Shown here: positions 1 through 9,255 of the stretch, piece by piece | Layout: each line of letters begins with the position of its first letter | How positions within the stretch are numbered: the first letter of the stretch is position 1 | Assembly: GCA_002363615.1 (NCBI GenBank) | Contig: DEWK01000010.1 | Location: 54,739 to 118,738, forward strand | Length of the DNA stretch: 64,000 nt | Direction of reading: 5' to 3' | Source: Lachnospira sp. UBA3212 | GTDB lineage: Bacteria; Bacillota; Clostridia; Lachnospirales; Lachnospiraceae | The notes under the pieces: model-generated | Databases searched by the model: none | Told to the model about the DNA's origin: nothing | Seen by the model: the letters and a program-made list of their open reading frames with translations, nothing else | Translations under genes and position numbers: made by a program

Positions 1-804
1 AAAAAACTCCTGGAAAGGGCTTTAATGGATGAAAAACGTGGACTGGGAGGCTATGGAGTGGTAGCAGAAGACCAGGCACTTAGTTTTTTGGCTCAAGTAA
101 GTGGAGGGGATGCCAGGTCTGCCTTAAATGCCTTGGAACTGGGCGTTCTTACTACAAAACCAAAGGAAGATGGCTTGATTCATATTACCCAAGAGGTGGC
201 GGCCCAATGTATTCAAAAACCTATCCTAAGGTATGACAAGGATGGGGATAACCATTATGATACCATCTCTGCCTTTATTAAGTCGATGAGGGGGTCAGAT
301 CCTGATGCGGCAGTTTACTATTTGGCAAGGATGCTTTCTGCCGGAGAGTCAGTGGACTTTATTGCCAGGCGAATTATGATTGCTGCAGCGGAGGATGTGG
401 GATTAGCAGATCCCAATGCAATCGTGGTTGCTACCAGCGCTGCCCAAGCGGTTCATATGATTGGAATGCCGGAAGCACAGATTATCTTAGCGGAAGCCGC
501 TAATTATGTAGCAAGTGCACCTAAGAGTAATGCTTCTTATCTTTCTATTGGAAAGGCTATGAAAGTTGCAGGAGAGCGGAATCGAGAGGAAATCCCTGCT
601 CATCTGAAGGATGCCCATTATAAGAATGCAGGACAGCTGGGGCATGGAATTGGCTACCTATATCCCCATGATTATCCGGGACATTATGTAAAACAGCAAT
701 ACCTTCCGGACGGACTTTTACAGGAGAGATTTTACTGTCCAAGTGAGAATGGATATGAGAAGGAAATTCGGGAATATTTGAAGGATAAAAAAGACCAATC
801 CTAA
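1..804 (+). CDS. rarA: Replication-associated recombination protein A (RarA/MgsA), C-terminal part
   Basis: The reading frame is open from base 1, so the gene enters from outside the window; 267 codons are present. The visible part begins in the AAA+ lid region (GGDARSALNALE, a sensor-2-like helix) and continues into the C-terminal tetramerisation region, with the family motifs GLADPNAIVVATSAAQA and LPDGLLQERFY. RarA is a clamp-loader-like ATPase that acts at stalled replication forks. The Walker A and B motifs lie upstream and cannot be checked. No terminator is visible before the next promoter at 816. The ATG at 25 is an internal methionine, not the start. Confidence 0.92.
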   Translation, partial: KKLLERALMDEKRGLGGYGVVAEDQALSFLAQVSGGDARSALNALELGVLTTKPKEDGLIHITQEVAAQCIQKPILRYDKDGDNHYDTISAFIKSMRGSDPDAAVYYLARMLSAGESVDFIARRIMIAAAEDVGLADPNAIVVATSAAQAVHMIGMPEAQIILAEAANYVASAPKSNASYLSIGKAMKVAGERNREEIPAHLKDAHYKNAGQLGHGIGYLYPHDYPGHYVKQQYLPDGLLQERFYCPSENGYEKEIREYLKDKKDQS

Positions 805-815
805 AGGAAAAAATC

Positions 816-844
816 TTGAAAAAGAAGTCTTTCTTATGTATAAT
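816..844 (+). promoter_or_regulatory. Sigma-A-type promoter for the DUF5717 operon
   Basis: TTGAAA (816-821), 17 bp spacer, perfect TATAAT (839-844), giving a predicted start of transcription near 851. It lies just after rarA stops and is the only good promoter seen before the DUF5717-DUF5716-TPR-valS series. Confidence 0.8.
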
Positions 845-926
845 AAGAAATGTTGTCTAATACCATGGTATTACTATGCCCTTTGTTAGAATTAGACAAA
901 TAGTACAAGAAGGTATGGTGACTACT

Positions 927-3900
927 TTGAAGGAAATTATTGATAATCTTATTCTTGGAAAAATTGAATATGATCAGCCGGACTTGGTTTTGTCTGTAGA
1001 TAAAATTGAGGAGTCAATTATTACAGACAGTAGTTTTGGTGGAAAAATTAAGATTACCTCTTCCAACAAGGTAGCAGTAAAGGGGTATGCCTATTCCTCC
1101 AATGCCCGGGTAAAACTTCAGGGACAGACCTTTGATGGATTAACGGTAGTTGTAGAATATGTGGTGGATACCCATGGGATGATGGATGGAAGCGAGATTG
1201 ATGGAGAAATCTTTTTTGTGACCAATGCAGGAGAGTATTTGGTTCCTTATCACATCTCGGTATTAGATTATTCCATCGACAGTTCCATTGGAAAAATCGA
1301 AAACTATTTTCATTTTGCAAATCTTGTACATGTGCATTATGAGGAAGCCTTAGAACTTTTTGTTTCTAAGGATTTTTGTAAGTTGTTAGAAAAGAATGAC
1401 CCTCGTCATGTGGCTCTTTATGAAGGAGTTATGAAGGATAATGACAAGCGTCATGCTATGGAGCAATTTTTAATTGCAATCAATAAGAAACAAAAGATTC
1501 ATATTGCCTTGGAAAAATCTCAGGTGGTTTATAAGAACATCTTATCTACCAACAAGGAAAAACTGGTCCTTACGAAGGATAACTGGGGTTATGTGAATAT
1601 TATTGTAAATACGAAGGGTGATTTTCTTACCAAATGTAAGAATCGGATCACCAGGGATGATTTTTCAGATAATCGTTTGGAATATACCTATGTGATTGAC
1701 CGAACCAAGTTGTATCGGGGCATCAATTATGGTGAAATTATATTCGAGTATGCGGGACAAAGACTTGTCTATGGCATTACGATTTATCAAAATACAGAAG
1801 GAAATTCGAATCAAAAGCGGGTGGGAGAACTTTTAAAAAATCTCTTAGATGATTATTTGGATTTCCGTATGCATCGGCTGAAGTTAAAGGACTGGTTAGA
1901 TCGGTCCTTACAAGTTACAGAAGAATTGATTCAGATTCCGAAGTATGAACTTTTTGCAAGACTTTATAAGGCCCAACTCTTACTTTCCAGTGGGGAAGAA
2001 AAGCAGACAGAGGATATCTTAGATGAATTCATCCGTAATCGTATGGTGAATGCAGACAAGAATATTACTATTTACTGCTATTATCTTTATGTTCGCTCCC
2101 TCTTTAAGAGAGAGGCAGCCTATACCGGTCAGGTATTAGAGGAGATTTCTAATATCTATGACACCAAAACGAGAAGTTGGGAACTCTTATGGATCATGCA
2201 GTTTTTGGATGATAAGTATGATATTAATAAGAGCTTGAAGTATACCATGATTAAAAGTGCCTATGCAGATGGTTGTAGAAGTCCATTGATGTATTATGAA
2301 GCACTTTCCGTTATTAATGATCAGCCGGGTCTGCTTCGAATCTTAAATTCTTTTGAACGTCAGGTCATCCTGTTTGGTGCCAGAAAACGAAATATTTCTG
2401 AAAAACTTGCTACTAGGGTGGCTGAACTTTGCATGATGGAAAAGTATTATAACGATACCCTGTTTAATGCGCTAAGTCAGATTTATGAGGAGTACCCAAG
2501 TGAGCAGATTTTAAATGCCATCTGTACCCAATTGATACGAGGCTCTAAGATTGGGGTTAAATATTTCCATTGGTACAGTTTAGGTGTAGAGAAGGGACTT
2601 CGTATTACCAATTTATATGAGTCCTATATGTTATCCTTAGATGATAACTATACCGGCCTTTTGCCTAAGATTATTTATATGTATTTTATTTATAATGGCA
2701 GGGCACTTGGTCATAAGCAGGAATATCTCTACTACAATATCGTAATGAATAAAAAGAAAATTCCAAATATCTATACCAATTACAAGGAGATTATTGAGGA
2801 ATTTTTAATTGAACAGTTATTTGCCGGTAAGGTAGATGAGAAGATGGCACCAATTTATGAGGATGTTTTAGCTACCAAGGTGATGAATTCTGATCTTGCA
2901 GAGCATCTTCCGGATATAGCCATGACAGATAAGCTTGTGTGCAATAATTCCCAGATGCTTTCGGCGGTTGTCATCCATAAGGAGATGACAGAAGAACAGA
3001 TTATTCCTTTGCGTCAGGGAAGTTGTTACGCAAAGATTTATACGGAAGATCCGGTTATCCTTTTTGTGGACCGTATGGGAAGAAGATATGCCAGCGAGAA
3101 CTACGAGTTAACTCCATTGTTTGATATGGATGATTACATGAAGATGGCATTTTCTTTAAATAACCGGAACAAGTATCTGTCCTTACATTTTGCTGAGGCC
3201 CACTTAAAGTATCATGATACACCGGAAGAGGGTATCGGAGTATTTAAGAATATCCTTTCCCTGCCTAAGGTAAGGAATAAATATAAGCAGGAATTAATTT
3301 CAAACATTGTAGATTATTCCTTTGAGAAGCTTCACAACGAGGAGTTAGATGACTACCTAAAGGAAGCAGACTTAAGTGAGATGGATCAGGATACCAAAAA
3401 GAAGGTGATTGAACTTTGTATTAATCGTGGTTTATATGAGAAGGCCTATGATTCTCTTTCCCACTATGGATATGAGGGGATTTCTCCTAGACTGTTAGGA
3501 AGGCTTTGTACCCGTATCATTCTTTTAAAGAATCACGAATATGATCCGGTTCTTTTGGATTTGGTAAGGGCAAACTATGAGCGCCATATCTACAACGATG
3601 AGATTTTGGATTATTTAGACCGCTATGAGCAGACGAGGGTTCATAATTTAATACGACTCTGGCAGACGGAACAGGAATATATGCATGACAGCCAGTTGCT
3701 AGAGGAACGAATCTTACTTCAGACGATGTTTACCAAGTTAAGAAGTGTGAATTTAGATTCTATTTTTGTTAGTTTTTGCAAGCATGGAATTCACCATCCG
3801 ATTCGTCAGGCCTTTTATGTTCACACGGCAAATCATTTTCTGAGACACCTGTATGAAAGCAGGAACATGGTAAAAAATATTTTCCATCAATTAGAAATTG

Positions 3901-4487
3901 ATTTGATGGATGGAATGAGGCTTCCATTTATGTGTCATATGGCCTTGTTGGAATATGGATCAGAGTGTGAGTCGATTCATCCAAACCGTCTTTCTTACTA
4001 TCAGGAGATTTATAGAGAGGCATGTAACCGCAATTTGATTCTTCCATTTATGAAGAAGTATCGCAAGTGGTTTGATATTCCTTTCTTTGTGGAAGATAAG
4101 TTGATTTTGGCTTATCGTGCCAATCCAAAGCACAAGGTAACCATTTCCTATACCCTTGGTAATGGAAAGGAAGAGACGGGGCTTGTGGTAGAACCTATGA
4201 AACACATATTTTCTGGAATCTTTACCAAGGAGATTATCTTGTTTTATGGGGATCAGATCAACTATTACATTAGCGAATCTGGAAATGACCAAAAGAATGA
4301 AAAGATTAAAACCACGGATATGCAGTCGATACAGATTTCAGATCCGGAAGAGTTTGACAGTGGCAGCCGCTACGATCTTTTGAATAAAATCCTAATTGAG
4401 CGAGAAAGGGATACTGCAAAGGAAGAGCAGCTGGTACGTAAATATATTGAAGAGAAACAGAGTACAAGTACCTTTTCGGTACTCTAG
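927..4487 (+). CDS. Large uncharacterised protein, DUF5717 family
   Basis: A protein of about 1,190 residues that I recognise as the DUF5717 family, typical of Lachnospiraceae; its function is unknown. The first ~300 residues look beta-rich with paired Ig-like or fibronectin-like stretches (KIKITSSNKVAVKGYAYSS; GDFLTKCKNRITRDDF). The rest, to about residue 1,050, is rich in Leu, Tyr and Glu and looks like a helical repeat solenoid; a short beta-rich end follows. There is no signal peptide or membrane span, so it is probably cytoplasmic. Frame-compatible starts are ATG 876, ATG 915, GTG 918 and TTG 927. I prefer TTG 927 because GGTGA (917-921) lies 5 bases upstream; the ATG at 876 has no SD. 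The next gene starts 15 bases downstream, so the two are probably co-transcribed. Confidence 0.8.
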   Translation: MKEIIDNLILGKIEYDQPDLVLSVDKIEESIITDSSFGGKIKITSSNKVAVKGYAYSSNARVKLQGQTFDGLTVVVEYVVDTHGMMDGSEIDGEIFFVTNAGEYLVPYHISVLDYSIDSSIGKIENYFHFANLVHVHYEEALELFVSKDFCKLLEKNDPRHVALYEGVMKDNDKRHAMEQFLIAINKKQKIHIALEKSQVVYKNILSTNKEKLVLTKDNWGYVNIIVNTKGDFLTKCKNRITRDDFSDNRLEYTYVIDRTKLYRGINYGEIIFEYAGQRLVYGITIYQNTEGNSNQKRVGELLKNLLDDYLDFRMHRLKLKDWLDRSLQVTEELIQIPKYELFARLYKAQLLLSSGEEKQTEDILDEFIRNRMVNADKNITIYCYYLYVRSLFKREAAYTGQVLEEISNIYDTKTRSWELLWIMQFLDDKYDINKSLKYTMIKSAYADGCRSPLMYYEALSVINDQPGLLRILNSFERQVILFGARKRNISEKLATRVAELCMMEKYYNDTLFNALSQIYEEYPSEQILNAICTQLIRGSKIGVKYFHWYSLGVEKGLRITNLYESYMLSLDDNYTGLLPKIIYMYFIYNGRALGHKQEYLYYNIVMNKKKIPNIYTNYKEIIEEFLIEQLFAGKVDEKMAPIYEDVLATKVMNSDLAEHLPDIAMTDKLVCNNSQMLSAVVIHKEMTEEQIIPLRQGSCYAKIYTEDPVILFVDRMGRRYASENYELTPLFDMDDYMKMAFSLNNRNKYLSLHFAEAHLKYHDTPEEGIGVFKNILSLPKVRNKYKQELISNIVDYSFEKLHNEELDDYLKEADLSEMDQDTKKKVIELCINRGLYEKAYDSLSHYGYEGISPRLLGRLCTRIILLKNHEYDPVLLDLVRANYERHIYNDEILDYLDRYEQTRVHNLIRLWQTEQEYMHDSQLLEERILLQTMFTKLRSVNLDSIFVSFCKHGIHHPIRQAFYVHTANHFLRHLYESRNMVKNIFHQLEIDLMDGMRLPFMCHMALLEYGSECESIHPNRLSYYQEIYREACNRNLILPFMKKYRKWFDIPFFVEDKLILAYRANPKHKVTISYTLGNGKEETGLVVEPMKHIFSGIFTKEIILFYGDQINYYISESGNDQKNEKIKTTDMQSIQISDPEEFDSGSRYDLLNKILIERERDTAKEEQLVRKYIEEKQSTSTFSVL

Positions 4488-4502
4488 TTTACTGGAGGAA
4501 TT

Positions 4503-5789
4503 ATGGCAGGCAGAAGCCTATCGTTAACAATTGGAATTGATCTGGCTAAGGATTATACCCAGGTAAGTTATCTAGATAGCGGAAACCATGTAATTTCTAT
4601 GAGCATGGAGGAGGAGATTGAGGAATATCAGATTCCTACCCTTTTATTTCGTTATCGAGACAGGGAAGCCTGGTGTATCGGCGAGGAAGCTAAGAAGCGC
4701 CAAAAGAATGGGGAAGGAATCCTGATTCGAAACCTCCTGGAGGAAGTAGAATATGGAACAGAAACCACCATTATGGGAATCCGTTATTTTGCCAGTGATC
4801 TTTTGGAACAGTACTTTGCAGAACTGTTTAAACTAATTGAATATAAGTTAACCTTTGGAATCATTACCAATGTGGTGGTTACCATACCAAAACTGAATAA
4901 GGTTTTAATGGATGTAATCTTTGATGGCATTACCAGAATCGGCATTAAGAAGGAGCAGGTAAAGATCATCAGCCATGTGGAAAGTTTTGTATACTATGTA
5001 ATGAATCAAAAACCGGAGGTTCGAGTGAATAGCGTTGCTCTTTTTGATTTTTCTCCAGATGGACTCACCTATATGCGTATGAGCGTGGGAGCCGGTAGAA
5101 AGCCTTCTGTGATTAATGTAAGAACCGCAGAATATACAGAGGAGATGAACTTGGAGTGGACGATGGATCCGGAAAAGAAAGAGGTTCTGGAAGAAAATTT
5201 TATTTCTATTTTTGAAGATCTCTTTAAGGGCAATGTGGTGTCCTCCGTTTTTTTAACAGGAGAAGGGTTTAAGTTAGACTGGTATGCCCATGCAATTCAG
5301 GTACTTTGTTCTAAGAGAAAGGGTTTTATTGGAGATAATTTATTTGCCAAGGGAGCGGGTTTCTTTGGACGAGAAGTCTTTTATACCCCTGTATTGGGAG
5401 ATTACCTTTTAAACTGCTATGGAAGAACAAAGGTGAATGTGGGAATCATGGTTAGCAACGGAATTCGTGAGGTCTTGCAGCCTTTAAGTAGCGCCGGAGT
5501 CAATTGGTATGAGGGCGGTGCCAGGGCAGAGTGTATTGCAGATCAGGTGGAGGAATTAAAATTCCACCTGGAATCTCCATTTACCGGGGTAAGCAAGATG
5601 ATTACCATGAAGCTTACAGGTCTTCCAAAAAGACCACCAAAGACTACTCGACTGGCTATTTCCATTGCTTATTCCAGTGATTGCAAATTGGTCATTCAGG
5701 TGGAAGATAAGGGATTTGGGGACTTTTTCCCATCTTCTGGAAGAATCTACCGGGAGGAAATCAATATTGAGGAGGGAGCAAGCGTATGA
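4503..5789 (+). CDS. Hsp70/actin-like ATPase-fold protein, DUF5716 family
   Basis: 428 residues; SD GGAGG at 4494-4498. I recognise it as the DUF5716 family that accompanies DUF5717. The sequence has the landmarks of the Hsp70/actin ATPase fold: a phosphate-1-like loop near the start (TIGIDLAKDYTQVSYLD), a phosphate-2-like segment (VALFDFSPDGLTYMRM, residues ~180-195) and an adenosine-loop-like segment (SSVFLTGEGF, ~247-256). The C-terminal ~110 residues form a beta-rich domain (VNVGIMVSNGIREVLQPL) recalling a chaperone-type substrate domain, though this is inference. It has no membrane span. It overlaps the next gene by 4 bases (ATGA). ATP binding and a chaperone- or filament-like role are plausible but not shown. 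Confidence 0.78.
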   Translation: MAGRSLSLTIGIDLAKDYTQVSYLDSGNHVISMSMEEEIEEYQIPTLLFRYRDREAWCIGEEAKKRQKNGEGILIRNLLEEVEYGTETTIMGIRYFASDLLEQYFAELFKLIEYKLTFGIITNVVVTIPKLNKVLMDVIFDGITRIGIKKEQVKIISHVESFVYYVMNQKPEVRVNSVALFDFSPDGLTYMRMSVGAGRKPSVINVRTAEYTEEMNLEWTMDPEKKEVLEENFISIFEDLFKGNVVSSVFLTGEGFKLDWYAHAIQVLCSKRKGFIGDNLFAKGAGFFGREVFYTPVLGDYLLNCYGRTKVNVGIMVSNGIREVLQPLSSAGVNWYEGGARAECIADQVEELKFHLESPFTGVSKMITMKLTGLPKRPPKTTRLAISIAYSSDCKLVIQVEDKGFGDFFPSSGRIYREEINIEEGASV

Positions 5790-6547
5790 GTGGAGTGATT
5801 CTATGTTCCCTTCAAGCCAAGGTACCGTATTATATTCATGATTTGGATATTAACGTATATTCCATTGAGGAAATCGCGTATTATCTCTATCACCATACCG
5901 CCTTGGTGGATGAGGATTTTTTTAGTGAAGATTTAATTGATTACCTGGAAAATGTTTTGGGGCAGAAGTTGATTGCCAATGGTTTAAAACAAGCCAATTA
6001 CCACCACAGTTCCTTGGTTGAAAAAATTGGATTTGTGGTTAAGTCAGCTTCTTACTATGACCGGGAAGATTTAGCTAAGTTTCAGAAAAAATTAGAGGCC
6101 ATGAGCCGGATGAATTACCTGGAACGCTTAAAAGCCAAGGGAGATGTCTTACTTGCCAGTAAGAAGTTTAATAATGCTTATAGCTGTTATAAGTTTGTGC
6201 TATCCAAGGCGAATGCCTCTGGCCTTTCCCATGAGTTTTATGGAAAAATCCTAAACAATATGGGAGTCATATGCGTGAATATGTTCCGTTATGAGAATGC
6301 GGCAGATTTTTTCAGACAGAGCTATGAGATGAATCATGATCTTTTTGTCATGAAACAGTTGATTATGGCTGATATTTTAAGTCAGGATCAGGAATTGTTA
6401 CAGGAAGATATTGACCGTTACCGGGTTTCTGAGCGAATGTATTTGGAGTGCGAGGATCGGTTGAAAAAGACCCATGCAGAAGCTATAAAACTTCCGGAAC
6501 CGGAAGAAATCGATGCGTTGATTCACGACTATAAGGTTGATAGTTAA
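5786..6547 (+). CDS. Uncharacterised TPR-like protein, third member of the DUF5717/DUF5716 set
   Basis: 253 residues, no specific family recognised. The first ~100 residues are mixed alpha/beta (VPYYIHDLDINVYSIEEIAYYLYHH). From ~110 there are two to three TPR-like helical pairs (AKGDVLLASKKFNNAYSCY; GKILNNMGVICVNMFRYENA, Asn-Met-Gly-Val resembling a TPR helix A). The start overlaps the DUF5716 stop as ATGA, so translation of the two is coupled. No membrane segment. It probably works with the two upstream products as a scaffold or adaptor, which is inference from order alone. valS follows after 26 bases without a terminator. Confidence 0.75.
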   Translation: MSGVILCSLQAKVPYYIHDLDINVYSIEEIAYYLYHHTALVDEDFFSEDLIDYLENVLGQKLIANGLKQANYHHSSLVEKIGFVVKSASYYDREDLAKFQKKLEAMSRMNYLERLKAKGDVLLASKKFNNAYSCYKFVLSKANASGLSHEFYGKILNNMGVICVNMFRYENAADFFRQSYEMNHDLFVMKQLIMADILSQDQELLQEDIDRYRVSERMYLECEDRLKKTHAEAIKLPEPEEIDALIHDYKVDS

Positions 6548-6573
6548 AAATATTTATAGAATTAGGAGTTACT

Positions 6574-9222
6574 ATGAAAGAGTTAGAGAAGAATTACAAT
6601 CCTTCAGAAATTGAAGATCGTTTGTACGAGCACTGGGAGAACAAGAAATATTTTCATGCTACTGTAGATCGTAGCAAGAAACCATTTACGATCGTGATGC
6701 CACCTCCAAATATTACGGGACAGCTTCACATGGGACATGCCTTAGATAATACCTTACAGGATATTTTAATTCGTTTTAAGAGAATGCAGGGATATGAGGC
6801 TTTATGGGTTCCAGGTACAGACCATGCTTCCATTGCTACAGAAGCTAAGGTAGTAGAGGCTATTAAGAAGGAAGGTCTTTCAAAGGAAGAATTAGGAAGA
6901 GAAAAGTTCTTAGACCGTGTTTGGGACTGGAAGAAGCAGTATGGTGGAAGAATCGTAAAGCAGCTTCGTAAGATGGGTTCTTCCTGTGACTGGGACCGTG
7001 AGCGTTTTACCATGGATGAGGGATGTTCAGAAGCGGTAAAGGAAGTCTTTGTAAACCTTTACAACAAGGGCTTGATCTACCGTGGTGAGAGAATTATCAA
7101 CTGGTGTCCTCATTGTCTTACTTCTATTTCTGATGCAGAGGTTGAGTACGAGGATCAGGCTGGTAAGTTCTGGCATTTGAGATACCAGATTGCAGGCAGT
7201 GATGAGTACGTTTTGCTTGCTACCACAAGACCAGAGACTTTATTAGGAGATACCGCTATTGCAGTAAATCCGGCGGATGACCGTTATAAGCATTTGGTAG
7301 GTAAGAAGGTAATCCTTCCAATCGTTCATAGAGAGATTCCAGTAGTAGCAGATGATTATGTAGGAATTGACTTTGGTACTGGTGTAGTAAAGATTACTCC
7401 AGCCCATGACCCGAACGACTTTGAGGTAGGGCTTCGTCACAACCTTCCAGTTATTAATATTATGACGGATGACGCACATATCGTGGAGGGATACGGTAAG
7501 TATTCCGGTATGGAACGTTATGAAGCAAGAGAAGCCATTGTAAAGGATTTGGAAGCAGAGGGTGCTTTGGTTAAGATCGAAGATCACGAACATAACGTTG
7601 GAACTTGCTATCGTTGTGGAACCACCGTTGAGCCTAGAGTTTCTAAGCAGTGGTTTGTAAAGATGAAGCCACTTGCTAAGCCTGCTATTGAGGCGGTAAA
7701 AAAGGGAGATACCCAGTTTGTACCAGAGCATTTTGATAAGACATATTATCATTGGTTAGAGAATATTCGTGATTGGTGTATCAGCCGTCAGTTATGGTGG
7801 GGACATCAGATCCCAGCCTACTATTGCGATGAGTGTGGAGAAATGGTGGTAACCAAGGAGGAAGCTCCTGTATGTCCACATTGTGGTAAGCCAATGCGTC
7901 AGGATCCAGACACCTTAGATACCTGGTTCTCATCTGCATTATGGCCATTTTCAACCCTTGGCTGGCCAAATAAGACCGAGGATTTGGATTTCTTCTATCC
8001 AACCAATGTTTTGGTCACAGGATATGATATTATCTTCTTCTGGGTAACTCGTATGATTTTCTCAGGACTTGAGCATACAGGTCAAACCCCATTTGATAAG
8101 GTTTTAATCCACGGCTTAGTTCGTGATAGCCAAGGTCGTAAGATGAGTAAGTCTTTGGGAAATGGTATTGATCCACTGGAAGTAATCGACAAGTATGGTG
8201 CAGATGCCTTAAGATTTACCCTGATTACAGGTAATGCCCCTGGAAATGATATGCGTTTTTATTGGGAACGTGTAGAGGCTAGCCGTAACTTTGCCAATAA
8301 GGTATGGAATGCTTCCCGTTTCATTATGATGCAGGAAGGTTTCGAAGAGGCTGGTAAGCTTTCCTTTGCGGATGTTAAGGATCAGTTAACCAATGCAGAT
8401 CAGTGGATTCTTTCTAAGTCTAACAAGGTGGTAGCCGAGGTAACAGATAATCTTGAGAAGTATGAGATTGGAATCGCAGCAGATAAGATTTATAACTTTA
8501 TCTGGGAAGAGTTCTGTGACTGGTACATTGAGATGGTTAAGCCACGTCTTTACAATGCAGAAGATGACACCAAGCAGGCAGCCTTATATACCTTACAGAC
8601 CGTTTTAGTACGTGCCTTAAAGCTTCTTCATCCATATATGCCATTTGTAACAGAGGAAATCTTTACCAACCTTCAGGATACAGAGGAGTCTATTATGATT
8701 TCTGCCTGGCCTATGGTAGAGGATGACTTTAGCTTTGAGGAAGCGGAAGAGGCAGTAGAGCTTGTTAAGGAAGCCGTAAGAGCAATTCGTAACGTTCGTA
8801 CCGGCATGAATGTGCCACCTTCAAGAAAGGCTAAAATTTTTGTGGTTTCTGAGGATCAGAAGGTTTTAGAAATCTTTAAGAAGAATAGCTTATTCTTCCA
8901 GACCTTAGCCGGTGGGTCTTCTCTTGCTATTCAGTCAGATAAGACCGGAATCGATGAGGATGCGGTTTCTGCAGTCATCGCTAAGGCAATCATTTACTTA
9001 CCATTTGCAGAGTTAGTGGATATTGAAAAGGAAATCGAGAGACTTCAGAAGGAAGAGAAGCGTTTAATGGGTGAGTTAACCCGTTCTGAAAAGATGCTTT
9101 CTAACGAGAAATTTATTAGCAAGGCTCCTCAGGCTAAGATTGATGAGGAGAAAGCAAAACAGCAGAAGTATCAGGAAATGATGGAACAGGTTCGTAATCA
9201 GCTTGCCCATCTTAAAAAGTAA
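6574..9222 (+). CDS. valS: Valine--tRNA ligase
   Basis: 882 residues, full length for bacterial ValRS. It charges tRNA-Val with valine. Class I signatures are present: PPPNITGQLHMGHAL with HMGH at residues 52-55, and KMSKS at 523-527. The editing domain lies between. Zinc-binding pairs CYRCGTTVEPR and YYCDECGEM...CPHCGKP are in the insertion. The C-terminal ~65 residues (IEKEIERLQKEEKRLMGEL) form the tRNA-binding coiled-coil arm typical of ValRS. SD TTAGGAG lies just before ATG 6574. Many Firmicutes valS genes carry a T-box leader, but the 26-base gap here is too short for one, so valS is probably read through from the DUF5717 promoter. Confidence 0.98.
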   Translation: MKELEKNYNPSEIEDRLYEHWENKKYFHATVDRSKKPFTIVMPPPNITGQLHMGHALDNTLQDILIRFKRMQGYEALWVPGTDHASIATEAKVVEAIKKEGLSKEELGREKFLDRVWDWKKQYGGRIVKQLRKMGSSCDWDRERFTMDEGCSEAVKEVFVNLYNKGLIYRGERIINWCPHCLTSISDAEVEYEDQAGKFWHLRYQIAGSDEYVLLATTRPETLLGDTAIAVNPADDRYKHLVGKKVILPIVHREIPVVADDYVGIDFGTGVVKITPAHDPNDFEVGLRHNLPVINIMTDDAHIVEGYGKYSGMERYEAREAIVKDLEAEGALVKIEDHEHNVGTCYRCGTTVEPRVSKQWFVKMKPLAKPAIEAVKKGDTQFVPEHFDKTYYHWLENIRDWCISRQLWWGHQIPAYYCDECGEMVVTKEEAPVCPHCGKPMRQDPDTLDTWFSSALWPFSTLGWPNKTEDLDFFYPTNVLVTGYDIIFFWVTRMIFSGLEHTGQTPFDKVLIHGLVRDSQGRKMSKSLGNGIDPLEVIDKYGADALRFTLITGNAPGNDMRFYWERVEASRNFANKVWNASRFIMMQEGFEEAGKLSFADVKDQLTNADQWILSKSNKVVAEVTDNLEKYEIGIAADKIYNFIWEEFCDWYIEMVKPRLYNAEDDTKQAALYTLQTVLVRALKLLHPYMPFVTEEIFTNLQDTEESIMISAWPMVEDDFSFEEAEEAVELVKEAVRAIRNVRTGMNVPPSRKAKIFVVSEDQKVLEIFKKNSLFFQTLAGGSSLAIQSDKTGIDEDAVSAVIAKAIIYLPFAELVDIEKEIERLQKEEKRLMGELTRSEKMLSNEKFISKAPQAKIDEEKAKQQKYQEMMEQVRNQLAHLKK

Positions 9223-9255
9223 TAAGAAAATGCGGGGAACCGCACCAAGGGAATA

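Noticed and set aside
6548..6573. T-box riboswitch for valS
   Set aside because: Only 26 bases are available and no T-box sequence (TGGNACCGCG-like) is seen there or just after 804.
7243..7752. 169-codon open frame on the minus strand inside valS
   Set aside because: Lies wholly within a highly conserved gene on the other strand, has no SD and has composition typical of antisense to biased codons.
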